Origin: Panorpa germanica
Taxonomy: Eukaryota > Arthropoda > Insecta > Mecoptera > Panorpidae
DNA length: 64,000 nt
Assembly (NCBI GenBank): GCA_963678705.1
Contig: OY783204.1
Location: 3,730,701-3,794,700 of the forward strand
Direction of reading: 5' to 3'
The translations under genes and the position numbers were made by a program. The notes under the pieces are model-generated. The model was not told the origin of the DNA. It saw only the letters and a program-made list of their open reading frames with translations, and made no database searches. Positions 35,395 to 46,939 of this stretch are shown in pieces; position 1 is the stretch's first letter, and each line of letters begins with the position of its first letter.

Positions 35395-35802
35395 TCGATA
35401 TGTGTAATGAATACTTAATCATTTTAATAAATGCTGATTTCATGTCAAACATTTGTTGTCCAATCCTGTCAAATACTGTAACAACTATTCATGTGTGCGT
35501 TCAGAAATTTATTTTTTGTAAAATGTCTCGAAAGTTCAGGTACTGTTATATTTGTTTGTTTTAGACATTAATTTGTGTAAATTATTTATTAATTATTTAA
35601 TTTTTAATTTCAGAAAATAATACCTAAGATTCATTGTACAGGTTAACAAAATTGTAAATGTCTTTTTATAGGTTATCTATAATTTTTCTTGATAAGCTAT
35701 TCATATGTAGTGGTTATATACTCTTTAAGCTATTGTCTATGTCTCGAAAGTGGTTTTTTGTGGTTTTATGCGAGTGCACATTTAGTATTAATATTAATAA
35801 CA

Positions 35803-37149
35803 ATGCCGCATCCTAGAAGATCTAATCTTTCCCAGCGGAGCCGTAATGCAATTAGGCAACGGAATATCGCGAGTCAATTATCTGATGAAGAACGAGAAAT
35901 TGCACGAGAAGAGCGCCGCGTTAGTATGGAGCAAAGAAGTTCCTTAATTCGTGCTTCTCAAACACAAGAGCAAAGAGAGGTAGCCCGTGAAACGGCTAGG
36001 TTAGAAACGAGAAATCGTCGAGCTTATCGTACAGATGAACAGAGGAATAATCTTCGAAGTGCAAGAAGAAATGGTTCAAGTATTGATTTGAATCGAGCAG
36101 CGTTTCTATATGAACAACCGACATGTAACATTTCGAACAACTCCGCAATGGCCAAAGTTTTAGTAGCATCAAAAATCATCATATTAGACGAATGCACAAT
36201 GGCGCACAAACGCGCATTGGAAGCACTAGACCGAACATTAAAAGATCTGCGCAATGACTCGAGATGTTTTGGTGGTGCAATGATTTTATTATCTGGCGAT
36301 TTCCGACAAACACTACCAGTCATTCCAAGATCTACTGCTGCCGACGAAATAAACGCTTGCCTCAAAGCATCAAATCTGTGGCGATATGTAAAGAAACTTC
36401 AACTGTCTGTAAATATGAGAGTTGCATTGTTGAACGATCTATCTGCTGATGATTTCTCGAAGCAATTGCTGACTATCGGTAATGGCCGTGTTCCTGTTGA
36501 CAAATCGAGCGGTTTGATTTCATTTCCTCCAAATGTTTGCAATTTTGTATCATTAAAAGACGAGCTTATCAACAAAGTATTCCCGGATATCATTGCTAAC
36601 CACAAAAATACTAAATGGTTAAGTGAGCGAGCAATTTTGGCCGCTAAAAATAAAGATGTAGATGACCTCAATTTTATAATTCAAAATCAAATCGTAGGTA
36701 CTCTGTATTCATTCAAATCTATCGACTGTGTAACAAACGAAGAAGAAGCCACTAATTATCCAAGTGAATTCTTAAACTCCTTGGATGTGCCTGGTTTACC
36801 ACCGCACAATTTAAAACTTAAGGTTGGCTCGGTAGTCATCATGCTTAGAAATTTAAACCAACCAAAACTGTGCAATGGAACGCGTTTGGTGATAAAAAAA
36901 CTGATGAGCAATGTGATTCACGCGTCGATACTTAAAGGAAAATTTAAAGATGAGGAAGTTCTTATTCCAAGGATTCCGATGATCCCAACGGATATGCCAT
37001 TTGAGTTTAAACGAATTCAATTCCCGATTCGTCTTGCCTTCGCCATGACGATCAACAAATCACAGGGCCAATCCTTGACTATTTGTGGCCTCAATCTAGA
37101 AAATGCATGTTTTTCTCATGGTCAATTGTACGTGGCATGCTCACGTTAA
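35803..37149 (+). CDS. Truncated Helitron helicase (Pif1-like), copy 2
   Basis: Amino-acid sequence identical to the copy at 27703-29049; ATG chosen at 35803 (an in-frame ATG at 35689 adds a doubtful 38 residues). It lacks the Rep nuclease and Walker A and ends at the start of helicase motif VI. It lies entirely within Helitron copy 2. Shadow frames on both strands over the DECTMAHK region should be ignored. Confidence 0.8.
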   Translation: MPHPRRSNLSQRSRNAIRQRNIASQLSDEEREIAREERRVSMEQRSSLIRASQTQEQREVARETARLETRNRRAYRTDEQRNNLRSARRNGSSIDLNRAAFLYEQPTCNISNNSAMAKVLVASKIIILDECTMAHKRALEALDRTLKDLRNDSRCFGGAMILLSGDFRQTLPVIPRSTAADEINACLKASNLWRYVKKLQLSVNMRVALLNDLSADDFSKQLLTIGNGRVPVDKSSGLISFPPNVCNFVSLKDELINKVFPDIIANHKNTKWLSERAILAAKNKDVDDLNFIIQNQIVGTLYSFKSIDCVTNEEEATNYPSEFLNSLDVPGLPPHNLKLKVGSVVIMLRNLNQPKLCNGTRLVIKKLMSNVIHASILKGKFKDEEVLIPRIPMIPTDMPFEFKRIQFPIRLAFAMTINKSQGQSLTICGLNLENACFSHGQLYVACSR

Positions 37150-37435
37150 TGAATTAATCCGAGTGTATTCCAATCTGCACAACATAGTTTTCAATCATTT
37201 TTTTCTGACATGAGTTTGAATTACTTAATTTTTATTATTTTTTTAATTTTTATTCTCATTCTGTATGTTTTCATCATCATTCATCATAATAAATTACTTT
37301 TATGTTTCTATCTATATTAATAAATATTATTCTGTATCATTGTATTACGTTCATCAAAGCCTAAATTAGTTCAGGTAAAAGGTAACACGACATTCATTGA
37401 CTGTTAGGCGGTACGAAGTTCGCCGGGTCAGCTAG

Positions 37436-37577
37436 TTACATATAAATTCTAAGGTGAACGTGGGGTGGTCCAACGAGAGGTGTCTGTTGGCCTCTGGTAA
37501 TCCCACACATAACGTATTCGAGCTTCGTAACAGACATATTGGGCAGTACAAATTCTCGTATTTATCTGAGACGAATA
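37436..37577 (-). pseudogene. R2-like retrotransposon N-terminus, part 1 (unit 1)
   Basis: Upstream of the Helitron the minus frame reads NLYCPICLL with a spaced His pair (RHLSLDH), a first zinc finger, and then enters the second finger with FICNN before the insertion. A stop lies upstream at about 37577, so only the finger region remains of the 5' end. Confidence 0.6.
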
Positions 37578-37579
37578 TT

Positions 37580-38925
37580 GCTCAGTTACTTCTGCTTTTC
37601 TGCTGTTCTTTGTGCTTTTTTCGCAATCTTTTATTTTCGAAGAGTTTGCGGAGCTTCCTCACACCTGACTCGGAGACCAATGTGCATATTTTGGCGTGTT
37701 TGGTGCTATATTTAACGATATTCACATTTTGGAGGACTTTAAGTAACCTCACTAAGGTTCTCTTTACTTAAAGGCAAATGGCAGACTAAATATGTGATGC
37801 CAACAAACTAAATGCACCAGTGTGACTGGTTGACATAAAGCATGTGGCCTTTTCTTTTGTCAATGCACATAAACATAAATGTTGAAATTATATGTTAGAA
37901 GTAACGCATGTATTATAATTTTTTTTAAGTATTATTTTAACAACATTCTTATTTGAAATCATGCTTATTATCTAGTAGAAACATCTTAGAATTGAATAAA
38001 TACATACAATAATTGCTATAGCCTACCCTAGGAGTAATGATCTACTACGATTTCAAATAAATCAAAATTTTACTAATAGTGATTAGAATGCATACAACTA
38101 ATGTAATGAGATGTGACTTTAGTAATGAGAAGGTGACTGCCATTAATGTAAGAGACCTTCTTTTAACGATATGGTTTCTAGCTACTACGTTGAACTTTAT
38201 CTTGAAGCAACAATATATTGAGTAAGAGAACGCGAACACATGCGCAGACGTCGTCTGGTCTTGGGCATGACGATTACGTCATATTTAGTGACGACATTTC
38301 TTGTTCGGTAAAAGGCTCCCAAATATAGGTGAATCTTGAATTCGGATACCCCTAGCTACTCTTTCATTTCCGTTGGCTCCTACTCCGTCCAGAACCTGTT
38401 GCGCTACACGGTTCCTATTCTTACTCAATAGTGCCGCAATAGGGATGGGTTCCTCTTCTCAATTTTTCTGCCCAATCGACGCCGATGACTACGTGTCGCT
38501 AGTGTACAGTTTGTGGCTACAATAGTTACTGTCGAACACCGAAACATTTGCATTGCTCCCGCTTGCTAGCTAATATTACATCCTTCCAGGGCCTTAACAC
38601 AAGCTTCACGAAGGCTCTGAACTAAAAAACCCTCTCCAGTCTTAGTTGTCTCACTAAGCAGTATCTCAATTGTCGATTGTTGATCGGATGATCACCTTTT
38701 CCGTCATTTATCTCACTGCCATTGGGATTTTGTTCTCATTTTGTTTTGGGCAATGATCAGTTGTTTGTAGACAAACTCTTCGCTTGAGTCTTTTCCAAAG
38801 TGCAATATAACGTTGTACATCTTTCGGTGTAGTCTTTGTCGATGCCTTTAACTTTGATGGTAAAAGCTTTGCAAGCCAGGCATCTTTGTTGAGTCCCATA
38901 AACGAAGTCTTCAGAGCACACAATC
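37580..38925. other. Remainder of duplicated unit 1, not recognised
   Basis: Contains a few open frames, for example a 105-codon plus-strand frame overlapping the R2-like region and a minus-strand frame ending at 38708 with GLNKDAWLAKLLPSKLKAS. None matches a family I know. About 38240-38700 is GC-richer than its surroundings and could be 5' UTR or promoter of an element. Confidence 0.4.
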
Positions 38926-38958
38926 CTAATCCAATACCTAACTGCCTAATCGTTACGT

Positions 38959-39386
38959 TATACATGTTAATTCTTGAATTTGTAACAGTTCCAGCTAATG
39001 TTAACTGTTTTGCCTTTATAAGCCTCCTTTTATCTGAAATCTACTTCGCAGATTTGGTTGGTATTAGCTTAGCTAATTCTGTGTTTATATTCTTAACGTT
39101 TGCCAGACGTTCAAGATTTGCCATCGGTGTTTGGACTTCCTCATCAGACCATTTGAAAAGTCTCTTAGATTGCGGAGGGACAGGACAAGTTCCTGCTAGC
39201 CTATGCGTGTTACGCACCTCGGGATGGGCATGCTTAGCATGCTGACTTAGTCCTCGTTGAGTCTTAAAAGACATCACGCAGACTTCGCATTTAAATTGTT
39301 CCTCAGGCACCATTACAGGCCCCTTACAATGCGTTAGATGTTGGATCATCCCTTTGTACGTTTTGTACACTTTCCGACACCCGTTA
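38959..39386 (-). pseudogene. R2-like N-terminus, part 2 (unit 2)
   Basis: Same content as 34700-35127, including the TAG after TKSAK: third zinc finger, then Myb-like WSDEEVQ. At the junction with unit 1 the frame continues through RQLGIGLGLCALK into unit 1's tail, a purely accidental fusion created by the duplication joint (frame 38708-38965). Confidence 0.7.
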
Positions 39387-39403
39387 TCTTAATATATAAA
39401 AGA

Positions 39404-39653
39404 AAGACGGGTTTGTTACAACACTTATAACTCGAGATCTGCTGAACCAATATTCATGGTTATTGATTCGTTGGATTTGTCTCCGCCCCGAATAGCATAA
39501 TACATCTTAAAAACAATGAAAATATATAAAACAAAGACGGGTTTGTTACAACACTTATAACTCGAGATCTGCTGAACCAATATTCATGGTTATTGATTCG
39601 TTGGATTTGTCTCCGCCCCGAATAGCATAATACATCTTAAAAACAATGAAAAC
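39404..39653 (+). repeat. 130-bp tandem duplication at the Helitron 5' end, copy 3
   Basis: Same two-unit arrangement as in copies 1 and 2. Confidence 0.85.
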
Positions 39654-40061
39654 TCGATATGTGTAATGAATACTTAATCATTTTAATAAATGCTGATTTC
39701 ATGTCAAACATTTGTTGTCCAATCCTGTCAAATACTGTAACAACTATTCATGTGTGCGTTCAGAAATTTATTTTTTGTAAAATGTCTCGAAAGTTCAGGT
39801 ACTGTTATATTTGTTTGTTTTAGACATTAATTTGTGTAAATTATTTATTAATTATTTAATTTTTAATTTCAGAAAATAATACCTAAGATTCATTGTACAG
39901 GTTAACAAAATTGTAAATGTCTTTTTATAGGTTATCTATAATTTTTCTTGATAAGCTATTCATATGTAGTGGTTATATACTCTTTAAGCTATTGTCTATG
40001 TCTCGAAAGTGGTTTTTTGTGGTTTTATGCGAGTGCACATTTAGTATTAATATTAATAACA

Positions 40062-41408
40062 ATGCCGCATCCTAGAAGATCTAATCTTTCCCAGCGGAGC
40101 CGTAATGCAATTAGGCAACGGAATATCGCGAGTCAATTATCTGATGAAGAACGAGAAATTGCACGAGAAGAGCGCCGCGTTAGTATGGAGCAAAGAAGTT
40201 CCTTAATTCGTGCTTCTCAAACACAAGAGCAAAGAGAGGTAGCCCGTGAAACGGCTAGGTTAGAAACGAGAAATCGTCGAGCTTATCGTACAGATGAACA
40301 GAGGAATAATCTTCGAAGTGCAAGAAGAAATGGTTCAAGTATTGATTTGAATCGAGCAGCGTTTCTATATGAACAACCGACATGTAACATTTCGAACAAC
40401 TCCGCAATGGCCAAAGTTTTAGTAGCATCAAAAATCATCATATTAGACGAATGCACAATGGCGCACAAACGCGCATTGGAAGCACTAGACCGAACATTAA
40501 AAGATCTGCGCAATGACTCGAGATGTTTTGGTGGTGCAATGATTTTATTATCTGGCGATTTCCGACAAACACTACCAGTCATTCCAAGATCTACTGCTGC
40601 CGACGAAATAAACGCTTGCCTCAAAGCATCAAATCTGTGGCGATATGTAAAGAAACTTCAACTGTCTGTAAATATGAGAGTTGCATTGTTGAACGATCTA
40701 TCTGCTGATGATTTCTCGAAGCAATTGCTGACTATCGGTAATGGCCGTGTTCCTGTTGACAAATCGAGCGGTTTGATTTCATTTCCTCCAAATGTTTGCA
40801 ATTTTGTATCATTAAAAGACGAGCTTATCAACAAAGTATTCCCGGATATCATTGCTAACCACAAAAATACTAAATGGTTAAGTGAGCGAGCAATTTTGGC
40901 CGCTAAAAATAAAGATGTAGATGACCTCAATTTTATAATTCAAAATCAAATCGTAGGTACTCTGTATTCATTCAAATCTATCGACTGTGTAACAAACGAA
41001 GAAGAAGCCACTAATTATCCAAGTGAATTCTTAAACTCCTTGGATGTGCCTGGTTTACCACCGCACAATTTAAAACTTAAGGTTGGCTCGGTAGTCATCA
41101 TGCTTAGAAATTTAAACCAACCAAAACTGTGCAATGGAACGCGTTTGGTGATAAAAAAACTGATGAGCAATGTGATTCACGCGTCGATACTTAAAGGAAA
41201 ATTTAAAGATGAGGAAGTTCTTATTCCAAGGATTCCGATGATCCCAACGGATATGCCATTTGAGTTTAAACGAATTCAATTCCCGATTCGTCTTGCCTTC
41301 GCCATGACGATCAACAAATCACAGGGCCAATCCTTGACTATTTGTGGCCTCAATCTAGAAAATGCATGTTTTTCTCATGGTCAATTGTACGTGGCATGCT
41401 CACGTTAA
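40062..41408 (+). CDS. Truncated Helitron helicase (Pif1-like), copy 3
   Basis: Same 448-aa product as the other two copies (ATG at 40062; alternative at 39948). It has motifs II, III and V and the start of VI, but no Walker A and no HUH nuclease. It lies within Helitron copy 3. Confidence 0.8.
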   Translation: MPHPRRSNLSQRSRNAIRQRNIASQLSDEEREIAREERRVSMEQRSSLIRASQTQEQREVARETARLETRNRRAYRTDEQRNNLRSARRNGSSIDLNRAAFLYEQPTCNISNNSAMAKVLVASKIIILDECTMAHKRALEALDRTLKDLRNDSRCFGGAMILLSGDFRQTLPVIPRSTAADEINACLKASNLWRYVKKLQLSVNMRVALLNDLSADDFSKQLLTIGNGRVPVDKSSGLISFPPNVCNFVSLKDELINKVFPDIIANHKNTKWLSERAILAAKNKDVDDLNFIIQNQIVGTLYSFKSIDCVTNEEEATNYPSEFLNSLDVPGLPPHNLKLKVGSVVIMLRNLNQPKLCNGTRLVIKKLMSNVIHASILKGKFKDEEVLIPRIPMIPTDMPFEFKRIQFPIRLAFAMTINKSQGQSLTICGLNLENACFSHGQLYVACSR

Positions 41409-41694
41409 TGAATTAATCCGAGTGTATTCCAATCTGCACAACATAGTTTTCAATCATTTTTTTCTGACATGAGTTTGAATTACTTAATTTTTATTATTTT
41501 TTTAATTTTTATTCTCATTCTGTATGTTTTCATCATCATTCATCATAATAAATTACTTTTATGTTTCTATCTATATTAATAAATATTATTCTGTATCATT
41601 GTATTACGTTCATCAAAGCCTAAATTAGTTCAGGTAAAAGGTAACACGACATTCATTGACTGTTAGGCGGTACGAAGTTCGCCGGGTCAGCTAG

Positions 41695-41836
41695 TTACAT
41701 ATAAATTCTAAGGTGAACGTGGGGTGGTCCAACGAGAGGTGTCTGTTGGCCTCTGGTAATCCCACACATAACGTATTCGAGCTTCGTAACAGACATATTG
41801 GGCAGTACAAATTCTCGTATTTATCTGAGACGAATA
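41695..41836 (-). pseudogene. R2-like retrotransposon N-terminus, part 1 (unit 2)
   Basis: Duplicate of 37436-37577: first zinc finger CPICLL and the start of the second, cut by Helitron copy 3. Confidence 0.6.
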
Positions 41837-43184
41837 TTGCTCAGTTACTTCTGCTTTTCTGCTGTTCTTTGTGCTTTTTTCGCAATCTTTTATTTTCGAA
41901 GAGTTTGCGGAGCTTCCTCACACCTGACTCGGAGACCAATGTGCATATTTTGGCGTGTTTGGTGCTATATTTAACGATATTCACATTTTGGAGGACTTTA
42001 AGTAACCTCACTAAGGTTCTCTTTACTTAAAGGCAAATGGCAGACTAAATATGTGATGCCAACAAACTAAATGCACCAGTGTGACTGGTTGACATAAAGC
42101 ATGTGGCCTTTTCTTTTGTCAATGCACATAAACATAAATGTTGAAATTATATGTTAGAAGTAACGCATGTATTATAATTTTTTTTAAGTATTATTTTAAC
42201 AACATTCTTATTTGAAATCATGCTTATTATCTAGTAGAAACATCTTAGAATTGAATAAATACATACAATAATTGCTATAGCCTACCCTAGGAGTAATGAT
42301 CTACTACGATTTCAAATAAATCAAAATTTTACTAATAGTGATTAGAATGCATACAACTAATGTAATGAGATGTGACTTTAGTAATGAGAAGGTGACTGCC
42401 ATTAATGTAAGAGACCTTCTTTTAACGATATGGTTTCTAGCTACTACGTTGATCTTTATCTTGAAGCAACAATATATTGAGTAAGAGAACGCGAACACAT
42501 GCGCAGACGTCGTCTGGTCTTGGGCATGACGATTACGTCATATTTAGTGACGACATTTCTTGTTCGGTAAAAGGCTCCCAAATATAGGTGAATCTTGAAT
42601 TCGGATACCCCTAGCTACTCTTTCATTTCCGTTGGCTCCTACTCCGTCCAGAACCTGTTGCGCTACACGGTTCCTATTCTTACTCAATAGTGCCGCAATA
42701 GGGATGGGTTCCTCTTCTCAATTTTTCTGCCCAATCGACGCCGATGACTACGTGTCGCTAGTGTACAGTTTGTGGCTACAATAGTTACTGTCGAACACCG
42801 AAACATTTGCATTGCTCCCGCTTGCTAGCTAATATTACATCCTTCCAGGGCCTTAACACAAGCTTCACGAAGGCTCTGAACTAAAAAACCCTCTCCAGTC
42901 TTAGTTGTCTCACTAAGCAGTATCTCAATTGTCGATTGTTGATCGGATGATCACCTTTTCCGTCATTTATCTCACTGCCATTGGGATTTTGTTCTCATTT
43001 TGTTTTGGGCAATGATCAGTTGTTTGTAGACAAACTCTTCGCTTGAGTCTTTTCCAAAGTGCAATATAACGTTGTACATCTTTCGGTGTAGTCTTTGTCG
43101 ATGCCTTTAACTTTGATGGTAAAAGCTTTGCAAGCCAGGCATCTTTGTTGAGTCCCATAAACGAAGTCTTCAGAGCACACAATC

Positions 43185-44680
43185 GCTGGGACATTCATTT
43201 AGCACTGACGCTACCTATTCTACGAACACTTGCTCGATTATAGTCGATGAATTGAGGAATGTAAGTGTAACCCTTGTGGAGTTGCTTGTATTTATCTGCT
43301 GGTTGAAGAACAACTCCGGTAGTTTGTTACTTGGTATAATAAGTCAGTCAAGTTGGTATAATAAAAAGGTTAGTTAGTTTGTAAAATACAAAAATAATAC
43401 AGATATTACAAAATAAAATTATAATACTTTATTTTTTTCCAGTTATTTATATCTTCACCCCTTCAACCCTTTTACCGTAAAGATATTCTCATTATATGTT
43501 GTTCGTCTACATTTTTCTATTTCACTTCACAAGTTTCTATCCTTAGCATACTCAGTGTAATCTGAAAGTGTGAATCTGATCATTGATTTGATAGGCTACT
43601 CTTCAAAATCAATCTTTTACGGCTCAATATTGTCCTATGTCACTCTTCTTCCACTGTTAGTTGTTGTCATGGTTATGATTGCCAGATCTTGTTACTGATC
43701 AGTCGTGAAAAGAATATATTAAATTAAATAAATACGTCAGGTTTACTTAAATAAATGATAAATTTCTAATAAAAGCAGCTGGTATTTTATTATTTTGGTA
43801 GCAACAATTTTTATTGCATAATACAACAAAATGTAAAATTTCTCAAATTATAATTTTTATTGTTAATTAAAAGTACATTTTAATGTGTAGTTCAACCATC
43901 AAACAATAATGATGACACTGTATACAGCAAAACATGAAAACTGTACGAGTGTAGTTATACAACAATTTATGTCGGCATACCATTGTTAAAAACATGATAC
44001 TGATTACACTAAGACCATTTTAATATTCTCAACTTTATAGTTAGAAATTATTATAGAGTCAACTAACCAAACAGATATTTAGAAATTGTTAACTGGTGGT
44101 TTAAATTATAGTTCCTTTCTTCGCAGAAATGTAAAAACTTGATTAATTTTAAAAATATCTGATAATTTGAAGTACATAGCAAATTTGGAAGTAGTTTGTA
44201 CCTTCATAAATTGCATCAATCACTTGACATTTATTCAATTACAAAAAGTTTAGTTTGAATAGATTAAACCTGATAGGTCATTTATTAGGCTTATGTCGCA
44301 CTTTAAATCGAATTGAAGAGCCATCCATCTACCAACGTACGCTAGAAATCTAGTCTGCATTATCATCCAAATTATTCGAAAAAGATTGGGTTCTATATTA
44401 TTCATAAAGTAGAGTCGGGTACAAAGGCTGAATGTAATTACGAATTAAAGTCTTTGTCATAAGCTTAGTAATTGCTATCCTGGACCATTATGTAAAATGT
44501 TACGACAGTTTCAAAGTGTATATGTACTAAATGATTGTCGAAATGTAAATTAAAAATGATTATTTAAAATACAACGTAATACTAATTTTGAATATTGCGA
44601 ATTAGAGCGAAGTGCAGAATGTAAGTTTGAGATTGGGAACGAGGTGACTAATGAATAATGAATGGTGCTGAATAATTTTT
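43185..44680. other. AT-rich stretch without recognisable gene
   Basis: No recognised ORF, repeat or RNA gene; frames are short. It lies between the segmental duplication and the RNase H fragment. Confidence 0.55.
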
Positions 44681-44689
44681 AAAATTAAG

Positions 44690-45495
44690 ATGGATGACAT
44701 TTGGCCGGAGCACATTAGAGTACTCACAGACGGGTCAAAGCAACGGCAACGGGGTCCGGGGCGGGAGTAGTGACGGAGTCTATTAAACAGATAATAGTTT
44801 ATACCAGGAGAAATTTCAATTTTTGATGCGGAGCTGGTAGCTGTCAAAGAAGCTATTTCAACAATTGCAGTGGTGGAAGCATTGAAAGAGAATGGGATTA
44901 TCAGAAAAGCGGGAAATATATTTTATACATTAAAAAGAAATCTAAATAGAATAAAGATGAAAGGATTCGATGTACCGTTAGTGTGGATTCCTGCTCACAA
45001 AGGAATCACAGGAAATGAAAAAGCAAACGACGCCGCACAATAAGCAGCTGGAACAGTATCAAGTGAAGAAATTGAATATGAAGTGGACTTATTGGCAAAG
45101 AGCAAATATGAAGTGAAAAAGAAGTGGTAGGGTATGTAGAACAATTCAGAGAAAAGAAGAAAATTTTTCAGTTTACAGTCTTTGGTACGCGGACGTCGTT
45201 GGTGGTGGAAAGCCCAAGGTCCGAGAAGAGTGTTATCACTTATCTCGAGACTGAGGGTAGACCATACAGGAGCATTGGCACATTTGAAAAGAAATCACTT
45301 GGTAGAAGAGGATATGTGCAATTGTGGAGAAGGGGTAGCAGATCCAGAACATTTGATCTTCCAATGTACTGAAACAGAGACCTGCAGAAGTAATTTGTAC
45401 AGAGTTTTGGTGAAAAATGGAGTGGTGCTGTCAATAAGTATGAAGGAACTATTAAGATATCCGAGGTGGCCAGTGTGCTTAGTCATAGACAGGAT
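44690..45495 (+). pseudogene. Non-LTR retrotransposon RNase H domain and C-terminus
   Basis: Frames read IRVLTDGSKQ (first RNase H Asp), then FDAELVAVKEAI (Glu), a long helix, and VPLVWIPAHKGITGNEKAND (the WxPxHxGxxGNExAD block with the last Asp). After a stop and frame change, 45182-45495 reads LISRLRVDHTGALAHL and CNCGEGVADPEHLIFQC, the Cys/His motif that ends I/R1/Jockey-type pol proteins. At least two frame changes and internal stops make it inactive. RT and endonuclease are missing. Confidence 0.75.
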
Positions 45496-45499
45496 ATAG

Positions 45500-46935
45500 C
45501 GAGTATAAAAGTTTAGGTAATAATAATAAATGAAATGTAAATAGGTAAAATGTAAATAAAATGAAGCGAAAAAAGGACCGTGGTTCTAAGAAGCCTGGAA
45601 GTATTATTAAAAAAAAATAAAACATATAACTTAAAAACTATCAAAAGGTTTCCGATTTTAAATAATATAAGAAAATTTAAATTAAAAAAAAAATCATCAA
45701 AATCGGATTGGCTTCTGAGGACTTCCGAGAAAAAGACTTCATTGACGCGACTAAATCGTTAATTTAAAAATAAAAGTGTCTGAAAGATGTAATATTTTTC
45801 CCGAGAATTTATTGATTGTCATTTTGAAAATATAAATAGCAAACTACATGTCCGCTTCAGCCAAGTGTGCTTGAATGTTGATGTATATGAGCCTTTATAA
45901 TTAATGCTAGTTGACACATCTATCTCCATAATGCACTGTTTGCTGGCTGCATGTGATGTATCGGTGACCTACAAATATCAGACAAACGAACATGATGCGG
46001 TATATGTGAGGACCCTTTAAAATATTCTAACAGCGACGTAAGAGTGTTCGCCCGGTTAGCACTAACATTGACGCATTCTGGGAAAGCGACTCGATGTAAC
46101 AAACCAACATCGGCTTATAACGTGTGCGCTATGTGAAATGTCATGTCGTGTAAAGAATTCAATATCAATCGATCAATACTGCAATTCCAATAATGCCACA
46201 CACAAAAAGTGATTCTCTATTGTTCATCAATTGCCCGAGTATCGAATAACGTTACTAATCGAATATCGTAACGGTTTTTGTGGAAAGAAGGCGTGGCCGC
46301 CTCTCCTTCCTGTAGCAGTGCGACGGTCGTCCATTAACGGTGCTCCTTAAACAATTTTCTTTGTGTAAGAGGAAGTATTGAGTAATCCTTTAATGGGCAT
46401 TAAAGAAATTGCAGCTAGATTAGATTTTTCAAAATCGACGATAACTACTACTCAACTATTCAAGATCTTCTTCAAATAAACAAGGAGCATCAAGCAAGAG
46501 TGGAGAAGAACATCAACCTTCACACTATCAGTAACATCTTACAAAAGAACAATAACAAAGAAAATATTCGTACACTTGAAAACCCACGAATTGAAATTAC
46601 ATGTTACATCTTACTGATATTATCACCTTGCTGAATGGGCAGATCTGATACTGGGTTGACTAGTTCCTCAGAGTGTTTCATTAGTACAGGTGTGGTAATA
46701 CAATGAATTGGACAAACCTGAAAATGAATATTCATGATTATCAAATAACTAATTATGTCAAGAAGAAGTGTTTTACTAAACTATATCGACATTACGTAGA
46801 TTTCAATTTACAGTGTGAAATTTAAGACATTAGACCACTTAGAAATAATGAAAAATATAAGAAATAAATACAATGCAGTACATAGTTACCTATTAGTAGG
46901 CAAGTGCAAATTTCACAGATTTTTAGCCACCTGCG
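45500..46935. other. Mixed stretch without recognisable gene
   Basis: Only frames of about 60 codons. A short frame near 46385-46440 reads MGIKEIAARLDFSKST, which looks like a helix-turn-helix but is too short to assign. Confidence 0.45.
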
Positions 46936-46939
46936 TTAC

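Larger units (their letters stand above)
35128..37435 (+). mobile_element. Helitron copy 2 (2,308 bp)
   Basis: Starts TCTTAATATATAAAAG after host A (35127) and ends GGGTCAGCTAG before host T (37436), with the GGCGGTACGAAGTTCGCC hairpin just before the end. It is inserted inside the second zinc finger of the R2-like frame, which reads on in phase across the site. It shares its site with copy 3 because the host unit was duplicated afterwards. Confidence 0.93.
34676..38925 (+). repeat. Tandem segmental duplication, unit 1 (4,250 bp)
   Basis: Starts at TACCTAACTGCCTAATCG and ends ...GAGCACACAATC. It repeats at an offset of 4,259 bp as 38935-43184, with the 9-bp joint CTAATCCAA between. I noted one base difference (A at 38194, T at 42453). 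Both units contain the R2-like fragment, a Helitron at the same site, and an unrecognised tail. Confidence 0.93.
39387..41694 (+). mobile_element. Helitron copy 3 (2,308 bp)
   Basis: Same termini and same host A|T site as copy 2, at an offset of 4,259 bp. It is a passenger of the segmental duplication rather than a separate insertion. Confidence 0.93.
38935..43184 (+). repeat. Tandem segmental duplication, unit 2 (4,250 bp)
   Basis: Near-identical to 34676-38925. The right side leaves the repeat at GCTGGGACATTCATTTAGC (43185). Divergence is far below that of other repeats here, so the event is very recent or the two units are haplotypes or an assembly product. Confidence 0.93.

Noticed and set aside
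37454..37771. 105-codon plus-strand frame in both duplication units
   Set aside because: It runs antisense to the R2-like first zinc finger, and the remainder has no motif; both copies exist only through the segmental duplication.
38708..38965. 85-codon frame across the joint of the tandem duplication
   Set aside because: It fuses unit 1 tail to unit 2 head through the 9-bp filler, so the reading frame is accidental.
46385..46440. Helix-turn-helix-like MGIKEIAARLDFSKST
   Set aside because: Too short and followed by frame changes; no transposase or regulator could be assembled around it.
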